A DNA stretch of 64,000 nucleotides from Komagataella phaffii GS115 (lineage: Eukaryota > Ascomycota > Pichiomycetes > Pichiales > Pichiaceae). The stretch spans positions 2,294,001 to 2,358,000 of the forward strand of contig NC_012964.1 of the NCBI RefSeq assembly GCF_000027005.1. Reading direction: 5' to 3'. The notes beneath the pieces were generated by a model. That model searched no databases and was not told the DNA's origin. It saw only the letters and a program-made list of their open reading frames with translations. This document shows positions 10,583-18,245 of the stretch, one piece after another; position 1 is the stretch's first letter, and every line of letters starts with the position of its first letter. The position numbers were made by a program, and so were the translations under genes.

Positions 10583-12598
10583 ATGTCCAAAGAGACCAAC
10601 TTCCAGTTTGAGGATGGAAGTGCCCCCATCGCTAACAACTTCTCTCAATATGAAAACTTTGCCTCTTATAATGTCTCATCCCTTACGGGCCCCGAGGAAT
10701 ATGACGTTCTTGTCGATTTTAATGAAGCAGCGTCAGCTTCTCTAACTCCTTTTGGGATAGGCGATAATAATATGTTCTTCCCGGAGCTCAACGTCGATCA
10801 AATCGTCCCCGTTGCCCTCAACAGCGACTCAGGACCACCAGGAAGGACTGACACTCCAACACATTCTTTGAGTCGTTTATCCACCTTATCTGACATTGCT
10901 GAAACCAATACAACTACCACGACAACGACGGCACTCAAAAATGCTCCAGTGCTAGTACCCCATAGCGACACTCATTCAACGAACATCACCACTCCCAGCT
11001 CTGGTCCGCCCAGTTCTTCTCAGTCAAGGCCAAACTCGAGACGCTCCAGAGCATCAGGAGAAAGGCTGGCTCTACTGATGGCTGAATTCAAACGCAACTC
11101 AAGCCCAACTAGTGCTATACGCAAGGAACTTGCTTTTAAAACTGGGATGAGTGAACGTTCAGTCCGTATTTGGTTTCAGAATAAAAGAGCTAAAACCCGC
11201 AAGATGGAGAAGTTGCAAAAAAGTGAAACTACTGGCAGTGGATCTTCCAGTGAATCAAAGCTCTCAGGAATCACACAACAACAATCCATTCCTGATGGGT
11301 TCTCACAAGACCAAGCTGGGAGCCAAATAGCTAACATTGATGATACGCAAGTCACCCCTACTTCCTTAGCGGGTCCTTCTCACGACATATCTCCAGTTTT
11401 ACCTGTCAGTATCAATGACAGCTATGCTTTGATTGACTGTAAGTCAATTCTTATTGGTAAATGGCAACGACACAAGATGGGTGTGCCTAATACTACCCTT
11501 CTTGAACGAATGACCAACTTGTCGCCCCACTTTTTAATCGGCTTCATGAGACACGTTGATTTAGTGCTGGTGCTCTCTAAAAAGAATCACGAGTTAAATT
11601 ATTTTTTCTCCGGATATTTCAACAAAAACAGGATCCTTTTCAGGATTTTCTTCCCCCTATCATCAATATCATCCTGCTCCCTAGTTGTTAGTCAGACAGA
11701 CATGACTGACCCGAGTTCACAACCATCTCCTCAGGAGAAGACGGATTTACGGCTAGAACTAAGTGCTTCTCCAAAGTTTGCTGTTTTCTTCTACTATGAC
11801 CCATTAACAGGCGCTGAGAATTCGAATGTTTGGTCTATTTGCGAAGATTTCAGCGAGGGACAAAACGTCCAGAGTGCCCATATGGGGGTTGACGGTGACC
11901 AAACTCCGCATATATTAGTTGGAAGTCTTCCAAGCCTGCATTACCTAAACAACTACATCATGAACTATAATCAGGGCAGTGTGCAGTCTACTCCAAATGA
12001 AATATTCAACAGTCAAGTGGATCTTAATATAAGGCAAGAGCCGGACTCAAATTATCATTTGTTCTCTCCTGCTTCTCAACAAAGCCAGGCCGCAATAAGT
12101 AACGGCTTGCACCAGCCAGTAACTGGTTCCCGTCAACCTCCTCATTCCCAACAACAGCAACAACATCAACAACTGCAGCAGCATGTACAACAACAGCAAC
12201 AACAACAACAACAGCAACAGCACCACCAGCAACTACAACAGCAACAACAGCAGCAACAACTTCAGCAACAGCAGCATTCACAGAAACAACATGAACAAAA
12301 AGGACGACCACAGCAACTATCACAAGATCCACAAATACAACGTTCGCAACTATCAACGCAATCATTGCCAGGTAGTACCTTCAACCTAAAAGATGATTCA
12401 GAAGACTTCTTTGGTTTAACTAACAATACCAGCGTTCCCGATGATGACCAATTCCTGGTTAGTAAGGACGATTTAGCGGAACTCTCAAAATCCGTAAACT
12501 TGACTGAGGTCCCAAATGATTTGGTGACTTCAGACCTTTTTGAGATGCATAACGCCTTTAACGACCAAACAGACGACGCATCAATCTTTCTTAACTGA
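10583..12598 (+). CDS. Homeodomain transcription factor, PHO2/GRF10- or HOY1-like, Gln-rich
   Basis: From the ATG at 10583 the product is 671 residues, starting MSKETNFQFEDG. An in-frame GTG lies upstream at 10514, but the ATG is preferred. A homeodomain spans about 148-208 and ends in the recognition helix RSVRIWFQNKRAKTRK, with the usual Trp, Gln50, Asn51 and Arg53. A Thr/Ser-rich stretch precedes it. A structured region follows at about 280-450, with an ILIGKWQRHKMG block and a hydrophobic LNYFFSGYF/FRIFFPLSSI block. Then comes a 65-residue polyglutamine region (about 522-587) and an acidic tail. S. cerevisiae Pho2 is the nearest named homeodomain I can place, but the conserved block after the homeodomain also recalls Yarrowia Hoy1. 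It is surely a DNA-binding regulator; its targets are unknown. Confidence 0.85.
   Translation: MSKETNFQFEDGSAPIANNFSQYENFASYNVSSLTGPEEYDVLVDFNEAASASLTPFGIGDNNMFFPELNVDQIVPVALNSDSGPPGRTDTPTHSLSRLSTLSDIAETNTTTTTTTALKNAPVLVPHSDTHSTNITTPSSGPPSSSQSRPNSRRSRASGERLALLMAEFKRNSSPTSAIRKELAFKTGMSERSVRIWFQNKRAKTRKMEKLQKSETTGSGSSSESKLSGITQQQSIPDGFSQDQAGSQIANIDDTQVTPTSLAGPSHDISPVLPVSINDSYALIDCKSILIGKWQRHKMGVPNTTLLERMTNLSPHFLIGFMRHVDLVLVLSKKNHELNYFFSGYFNKNRILFRIFFPLSSISSCSLVVSQTDMTDPSSQPSPQEKTDLRLELSASPKFAVFFYYDPLTGAENSNVWSICEDFSEGQNVQSAHMGVDGDQTPHILVGSLPSLHYLNNYIMNYNQGSVQSTPNEIFNSQVDLNIRQEPDSNYHLFSPASQQSQAAISNGLHQPVTGSRQPPHSQQQQQHQQLQQHVQQQQQQQQQQQHHQQLQQQQQQQQLQQQQHSQKQHEQKGRPQQLSQDPQIQRSQLSTQSLPGSTFNLKDDSEDFFGLTNNTSVPDDDQFLVSKDDLAELSKSVNLTEVPNDLVTSDLFEMHNAFNDQTDDASIFLN
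12150..12299 (+). repeat. CAA/CAG glutamine-codon repeat
   Basis: An imperfect run of CAA and CAG codons, broken by His and Leu codons, encodes the polyglutamine tract of the homeobox protein. The mix of CAA and CAG should make it more stable than a pure run. It also produces long meaningless open frames on both strands. Confidence 0.95.
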
Positions 12599-12665
12599 AG
12601 GCTTCTCTTAGTTTATTTTATTTCTTGAGTGTATTACATCTATTAGAGCTAGACAAATATAAGTT

Positions 12666-13844
12666 TTAATCCGAGTAAAGTGGAGGATCGTCTCTATCGA
12701 TAGTGTTGAGTGTAATGTTCTCGTTGTCACTGCTACTGAAGTTGGCTATATCCCAAAAATTTGGAGGGAATTGGGTGTCGGCGTTGCGGGACTCCAGGTC
12801 CTCTTCATCGACATCTGATCTTTCCAGAAGTATATCCCTGTTAAAAGTAGCATATGCGGGGGGAGGTGGTCCAGTACCTTCTAACGGAGCGAACCCCCAC
12901 TTCTTGACGTTAGCTTCAATGTAGACAAACCCATACTGGCCCAAGTTGACATGAATCGAACAAACGCTAGTGGCACCAATTATGGGGTAGAGCTTGGAGA
13001 ATTTGAAGTTCTTGACATGTCCCCCTATCTTAGACTCTGATAGTTTCTTCCCGTTCCTGGTGAAAAAAATAGTACCGGAGCGAACCCGATAACCAACACC
13101 TATGACATCTCCTTCCTGAAAACGAGGGAAGTGATTCAAACCGTTCTCTTTATTGGGAGGGAAAGGTTGATTGTATCGTCTAGACCCATCGGATTCGTAG
13201 CATAAAGAGTATCTGTGCCTTCCTGGAAGTCTAAAAGAAGGGTATGGAGAAGTAGCTAGGCCGACAGATACTAGTGTTGTAATAGGGTCTTTCAGTGAGT
13301 AGATCTTGGCTTCAAAATAATGCACATCACTCGTTTTGGGTATTGGTAGATTTGACATGATAGAGACCTCAGATGTTGGATGAAAAGTTAGTTCAGTTTT
13401 GTTCACCACATCTATTTCTTGTATGGAGTTTGCATTGGGTTTAAATTCCCAGGCTGAAATTCCTCTCTCCTGTATGTTCAATAGTTGGGATAGGGCCAGT
13501 TCGGTCTCATCGATCGGATTCAGCCGCAAAAAATCACGGGCCTGGAAGTAGAGTTCTTGCTCGTTGGGAGGCAATAGTAGGAATGCTCTATCGTCCTCTT
13601 CCTGCAATATATTTTCATCTGCAAATTCTCCCGGGTTCTCGTGTGAAAGCCTTATTCTCCTTCTGTTTGTACACCGGTAAACGAGGAGAAGAACAACGGT
13701 CAGTGTGACTATTATGGCAACTGAGATGAGCACAATAACAGTTATGAACGTGCTGCTATTAAAATCCTTCTCTGCTAGCAGAGACATTAGACTTGGATGT
13801 TTTGGAAAATGGTTGGAATTCGAATCTGAGGCAAATTGTCTCAT
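12666..13844 (-). CDS. SSH4: SSH4/EAR1-type SPRY-domain Rsp5 adaptor
   Basis: This 392-residue membrane protein has one transmembrane segment at about 33-56 (hydrophobic, followed by RCTNRRRIRL). A SPRY domain occupies roughly 165-315 and includes SVGLATSPYPSFRLPGRHRYS and GDVIGVGYRVRSGTIFFTRNGK. Two PPxY motifs lie in the cytosolic tail, PPAY (328-331) and PPLY (387-390). In yeast, Ssh4 and Ear1 sit on endosomes or vacuoles and use PY motifs to bring the ubiquitin ligase Rsp5 to membrane cargo for multivesicular-body sorting. The architecture is unmistakable. Ssh4 and Ear1 are paralogues in S. cerevisiae, so the symbol stands for the ancestral gene. Confidence 0.9.
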   Translation of the reverse strand: MRQFASDSNSNHFPKHPSLMSLLAEKDFNSSTFITVIVLISVAIIVTLTVVLLLVYRCTNRRRIRLSHENPGEFADENILQEEDDRAFLLLPPNEQELYFQARDFLRLNPIDETELALSQLLNIQERGISAWEFKPNANSIQEIDVVNKTELTFHPTSEVSIMSNLPIPKTSDVHYFEAKIYSLKDPITTLVSVGLATSPYPSFRLPGRHRYSLCYESDGSRRYNQPFPPNKENGLNHFPRFQEGDVIGVGYRVRSGTIFFTRNGKKLSESKIGGHVKNFKFSKLYPIIGATSVCSIHVNLGQYGFVYIEANVKKWGFAPLEGTGPPPPAYATFNRDILLERSDVDEEDLESRNADTQFPPNFWDIANFSSSDNENITLNTIDRDDPPLYSD

Positions 13845-14173
13845 AGTATATACTAATCAAACAATATTAGTAAGAGTTAATGATTGTGGTGTGAAAATCT
13901 ATGATGCAAAGCAAGGGGCTTTGGGACTTCATTCAATAGAAGAGGAGGAAGTCGGATAAATGGCTTTGTGGGTGTGGTTGTGGTGAGTAGGTAGTAGGAT
14001 AAAAGTTGGGGGAAAAAGTATATTTTTTAGTGAGGCACAGTAGGTAGCCATGGGGGCCTGATACAGAATGTAACACTCCCAAGGCCATTTTTCGCTCCTA
14101 CCAGCTCTTCACCTAGCGTTTCCGCTTAGGCTTTCTTACAAGATTTCTGCCTCTTAGTTCACACTTATCAGCT
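13845..14173. promoter_or_regulatory. Shared divergent upstream region of SSH4 and KIN28
   Basis: The 329 bp between two divergent ATGs must hold both promoters. It contains a TATA-like run with A/T-rich TATATTTTTTAG near 14020. I recognise no specific regulator site. Confidence 0.5.
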
Positions 14174-15133
14174 ATGACTATATCCTATACCAAGGAGAAA
14201 AAGGTTGGTGAAGGTACCTATGCCGTAGTATATCTTGGTAAACAGTTGCCATCGGAGAGAAATATTGCCGTTAAGGAAATAAAGGTTGGTACTTTCAAGG
14301 ACGGAGTAGATATGTCTGCAATCAGAGAAGTCAAATACCTTCAAGAACTAAAACATCAGAACGTAATAGAATTGGTTGATGTATTTGATGAAGAAGGGAA
14401 TATAAACCTGGTTTTGGAATTCCTGCCCATGGATTTGGAAATAATAATCAAAGACACCTCCCTGTTGTTTCAACCGGGAGATGTGAAATCTTGGATGTTG
14501 ATGACCTTGAGGGGCTTGCATCACTGTCACCGAAATTTCATTCTACACAGAGATTTGAAGCCCAATAACCTACTCATAAGCCCAGATGGGGAGTTGAAGA
14601 TTGCAGATTTTGGTTTGGCAAGGTCATTAAGCCAGCCTAACGAGAGGCTCACCAGTAATGTGGTAACTAGGTGGTATAGGGCACCAGAGCTATTGTTCGG
14701 AGCTAGACATTATACTGAAGTCATCGATGTCTGGGCTGTAGGTATCATTTTTGCTGAACTCATGTTGAGGACCCCTTATCTACCAGGAAAAGACGATGCT
14801 GATCAGTTGACAGTAACATTTCAGGCATTAGGTACTCCAACAGATAAAACGTGGCCAGGAGTTTCCACGTTGCCCCTCTACAAATCCCTACACGTGTACC
14901 CCGAGCCCTCAAGAGCAGAACTACTCAACCGCTTCGGAGCAGCTTCAGAGGAAGCGTTAAATTTGATGATAGCTATGACTAGGATGGATCCTAACAAGCG
15001 TTGTTCCACAGAGGAAGCTTTGACTTGTAAATACTTTACGGAATATCCACCTCCAACAAAGCCTATAAATCTCCCCATGAAAACCCAGAAAAAACGAGAG
15101 TCGGAAGAAGATTACGAAAGTAATAAGCGTTGA
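14174..15133 (+). CDS. KIN28: KIN28, cyclin-dependent kinase of TFIIH (CDK7)
   Basis: Kin28 phosphorylates Ser5 and Ser7 of the RNA polymerase II C-terminal domain within TFIIH. The 319-residue protein has a complete kinase: glycine loop GEGTYAVVYLG (12-22), catalytic Lys34, the PSTAIRE-like helix DMSAIREVK (46-54), HRDLKPNN (125-132, Asp127), DFG (145-147) and an activation loop with RLTSNVVTRWYRAPE, where Thr160 is the expected activating residue. Length and the DMSAIREVKYLQE block match S. cerevisiae Kin28 (306). Unlike the S. cerevisiae gene it reads through without an intron. CTG codons at conserved leucines (NLVLEFLP) show standard decoding. Its stop lies 19 bp from the stop of the convergent neighbour. 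Confidence 0.96.
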   Translation: MTISYTKEKKVGEGTYAVVYLGKQLPSERNIAVKEIKVGTFKDGVDMSAIREVKYLQELKHQNVIELVDVFDEEGNINLVLEFLPMDLEIIIKDTSLLFQPGDVKSWMLMTLRGLHHCHRNFILHRDLKPNNLLISPDGELKIADFGLARSLSQPNERLTSNVVTRWYRAPELLFGARHYTEVIDVWAVGIIFAELMLRTPYLPGKDDADQLTVTFQALGTPTDKTWPGVSTLPLYKSLHVYPEPSRAELLNRFGAASEEALNLMIAMTRMDPNKRCSTEEALTCKYFTEYPPPTKPINLPMKTQKKRESEEDYESNKR

Positions 15134-15152
15134 ATTCCCAAGTCTATCTCTT

Positions 15153-16379
15153 TCATTCCAATAGTTTTCTTACATACTTCGCTATTGCAAAGGAGCTAGT
15201 CAAACCAGGACTCTCAATGCCCAAAAGATTGATAAATCTAGGGAAATCTATCTCTTCTCTGATGACAAAATCTTGAAAACTATTGTCTGATGGGCCGATC
15301 AACTTCGGTCGAATACCAGCCATAATAGGTGCCATGTCCTCCAATTTTACACCTGGCAGGTATTTAGTTACTTCGTGATAAGCAGCTTCTAAGTTGCTGG
15401 CATTCACCGCCAAATCGTCAAAACTGTCAACCCATTCCAGGTCAGGTCCAAATTTTATTTGCCCCCCTAGATCTATTGTCAAGTGTGTTCCTAAAGACTT
15501 GACACCAGGTGTTGGAGAAGGATAAATTAATCTGTTGACCTTGATGGCTGACGAATTGTATGAGAAATAATTTCCCTTCGCATAATATTGTTTGAGATGT
15601 CTTTTTTCAGGTAATAACAAGTTCGAAATACTTGCCGCATGTAAACCAGCACTATTGATAACAGAGTCAACCGTGATAGAGGAATTGGCGTCGTCCCCGC
15701 TAGCCCCCTCTTCAGTATCTTCGGTTTCGACATGAATCTGGTAATTGTCTGACGCCGAGTCATAATTTAAACCTATCACCTGGGTACCTAAGACAAGATC
15801 AGAGTTGATATTCTCCTGGAATACAGAAATATAATAATCCATCAGTGAATGGGCTGATAAAATTCCTGTGGTTGGGCTGTTCAATACAGCAGTTTGCACC
15901 TTTACGGCAGGTTCCAGCCTCTTGGCCCTTTCAACACTAATCATTTCGGTTGGGATATCTAACAGCTTAGCCTTGGAATGCAATCTCTCCAAATATTCAG
16001 CCTGCTGCTCATCTTGGGCAACAATCCATTTCCCACATTGAACCACTTCCACGCCATTCGGAGCAGCTTCTTTGTATATCAATTCTTTACCAGAAACGCA
16101 CAGCTGCGTTTTCAATGAATCTTCTGGGTAGTATAGACCTGCATGTATTACCTCTGAATTTCTGGAAGATGTTTCTGACCCATAAGTGGAGTTTTTCTCA
16201 ATAATTAATACACGATTGGACGGCTCTTTGGCCAACTCAGCTCCAACTGCTAAACCCACTACACCCGCTCCTATTATTGCGTGTGAATAGTCTGAGTTTG
16301 TCTGCCTAGTTGAAGCAAAGCATCTGAATGAGATCCGAGGACTTAATTGGCTTCTTAGGGAGCCAATCCAACGGAGCAT
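15153..16379 (-). CDS. L-2-hydroxyglutarate dehydrogenase-like FAD oxidoreductase, mitochondrial
   Basis: The 408-residue protein begins with a basic presequence-like stretch (MLRWIGSLRSQLSPRISFRC). An FAD-binding Rossmann fold follows with GAGVVG (37-42) and the acidic end of beta-2 at IIEK (59-62). The block SRNSEVIHAGLYYP (72-85) is typical of L-2-hydroxyglutarate oxidases (L2HGDH/LhgO). The C-terminus also fits, with a GIRPKL block and NLLGIESPGLTSSFAIAKYV. The family oxidises L-2-hydroxyglutarate, a metabolic side product, to 2-oxoglutarate and passes electrons to the respiratory chain. S. cerevisiae has no close standard-named orthologue that I recall, so I give no symbol. Confidence 0.88.
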   Translation of the reverse strand: MLRWIGSLRSQLSPRISFRCFASTRQTNSDYSHAIIGAGVVGLAVGAELAKEPSNRVLIIEKNSTYGSETSSRNSEVIHAGLYYPEDSLKTQLCVSGKELIYKEAAPNGVEVVQCGKWIVAQDEQQAEYLERLHSKAKLLDIPTEMISVERAKRLEPAVKVQTAVLNSPTTGILSAHSLMDYYISVFQENINSDLVLGTQVIGLNYDSASDNYQIHVETEDTEEGASGDDANSSITVDSVINSAGLHAASISNLLLPEKRHLKQYYAKGNYFSYNSSAIKVNRLIYPSPTPGVKSLGTHLTIDLGGQIKFGPDLEWVDSFDDLAVNASNLEAAYHEVTKYLPGVKLEDMAPIMAGIRPKLIGPSDNSFQDFVIREEIDFPRFINLLGIESPGLTSSFAIAKYVRKLLE

Positions 16380-16496
16380 TGGGGTAGTGAAGAAGCCGAC
16401 AGGAAGCAGAGGTCCTTCTCTCGAAAAGATGTTGGGTGTTGGATGTCTTTAATGATCATGGGCTGTTAGGTCATGTATATTCAATATGTAATTTAT

Positions 16497-18067
16497 TTAA
16501 CTAGCATACTCTTGATCAATGTCATTATCAACGTCCATATTACCAGAAATAGCTAAGCTAGACTGCGCCTGATCACGAAGACTGGTTATGTTCGTATCTT
16601 GCCGGACTGGAACCCTGACAGAATGAGCACGCGCATACATTTCTTGAAAGTCATATTTGTCAGATTCTGGAACAGAAGAAGCAGCATCTTCGGCAGTACC
16701 GATAAACCATGGATGCCGCAAAGTCTGCTCCATTGTAATCCTGTCACTAGGGTTGACTATCAGCAACTTAGATATTAGATCTAACGCATCGTCATGTATT
16801 GTATCCCAGTAGGGAGAGAAAAATGCAAATCTACCTCTCAAAATCTGCTCTCGCATAGAAGGTGGACTCAGCTCTTCCGAAAAAGGAGGAAATCCACAAA
16901 GACAGACATACAAGAGCACACCCGTAGACCACAGGTCAACCTGCTTATTGTATCGCCTCGTAGTATTACTAGTCAAGATTTCTGGAGCAACATAAGCAGG
17001 AGTTCCGCAAAGTGTGTTTGTGAATCTCATGTCACCAATAAACTTTGCAAGACCAAAGTCAGCGATCTTCACGACAATGTTTAGCTCATCTTCATCCCAC
17101 GGACCAGTTTGGATTTCTCTATGTGATTTTCTTGGTGTGATATCAAGCAGAATATTTTCAGGTTTAATATCACGATGCACAATCTCATTGGAATGCAAAT
17201 AATTGAGGCCGGATAGGAGCTGTTTGAACAGATTTTTAGATTCATCTTCTCTCAATTTGCCTTTCTTCACCACCCTATTGAACAACTCTCCTCCATTGAC
17301 TTTCTCCAATACCAGATACGTTGTAACTGAGTGTTCGTTCATTGGCTCTATAAAAGTGTGGTAGAACTTGACAATATTTGGATGGTTAATTGACATCAGT
17401 AGGTTCATTTCTTGATTCATCTGTTTATTAGTTTCATCGTTATCAGAGGATTTTCGTGGATGAAAGATTTTGACTGCACATATTTCCCCAGTAGTTTTAT
17501 TTTGAGCTTCTTTAACTTGAGCATAATGACCTGATCCTAAGAGCTTCCCTACCAGATACTTATCGAAGAAGGAGCCTGGTGAATTAAACTCTTCATCATC
17601 GATGTATTTCAAGACGTAAGAACAGGAGGCTGCAAAAGCCACATTGTCTCCTGACTTCAAAAATCTAGGCTTCTCTTTTGAAACGCGTTCCCCGTTAACA
17701 TAAGTTCCGTTACTGCTGTTGTCATGTAATACGAAGTAGAATCTTGAAGTCTCTCCAGAACGTATCGTTTTCAACTCTAGAACACAGTGCTTTGTTGAAA
17801 CGTCAGGAAAGTTTAACGTTATATCACAGGAAGAGCTTCTTCCAATCAGTACAGTTTCTTTTTGTGGGACGTCTATGTGAGGAGTATCGGGTTTTAGACT
17901 AGCCAACTTGGCTATGATCTGAGCTGATTGAGGCTTCCTCTTCCCATGAGCTGAGATGTTGAAATTCTCCGTCAGCGACTTAAGCGAGTTAGAAAAGGAG
18001 ATTCTCGTGAGTTTTGCAATTGAACACTACTTACCCGCTTTCGTTTGAGACTTGCACCATTAAGCAT
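16497..18067 (-). CDS. DUN1: DUN1, FHA-domain DNA-damage checkpoint kinase (two exons)
   Basis: The main frame (16497-17978) has an FHA domain (IGRSSSCD, NSSNGTYVNG) and a Ser/Thr kinase: GSGHYAQVKEA, AVKIF, HRDIKPENILL (279-289), DFGLAKF, CGTPAYVAPE. GPWDEDE before the DFG strand and DLWSTGVLLYVCLCGFPPFS are diagnostic of Dun1, which acts below Rad53 to raise dNTP supply. This frame has no ATG before the FHA fold. An upstream exon at 18035-18067 (MLNGASLKRKR) ends at a GTAAGT donor. A CTAAC branch site (17988-17992) and a TAAG acceptor give a 56-nt intron (17979-18034) that joins in frame. The spliced protein is 504 residues, against 513 for S. cerevisiae Dun1. The FHA domain then lies at ~54-140. 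Confidence 0.9.
17979..18034 (-). other. Predicted 56-nt intron in DUN1
   Basis: On the minus strand it runs from GTAAGTAG to CTTAAG, with the branch-like sequence TCTAAC 10-15 nt before the acceptor. Removing it joins 11 codons to the main frame with no phase shift and no stop. Confidence 0.8.
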
Positions 18068-18245
18068 TCAGAAGTGGGTATGGGGATAGGAGTCTAACGC
18101 GCTTCTCAGTGTTGAAAATAATGTGGATAAATGTAGGCGAGACTTCCTGGAAGGAATTGTGGAAGGAAAGAGGTGAAGGGTCTTTCCTAGAAAGAGCACT
18201 ACCCGTTCGGGATCGGTTTATTATATGCACTATATAATGCTTTAT

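Noticed and set aside
10366..10611. An 81-codon frame overlapping the homeobox start
   Set aside because: It starts with GTG, overlaps the real gene in another frame and has no family features.
12024..12365. Long Val/Leu-rich frames on the minus strand and an Asn/Ser-rich frame on the + strand
   Set aside because: They are shadows of the CAA/CAG glutamine repeat of the homeobox gene.
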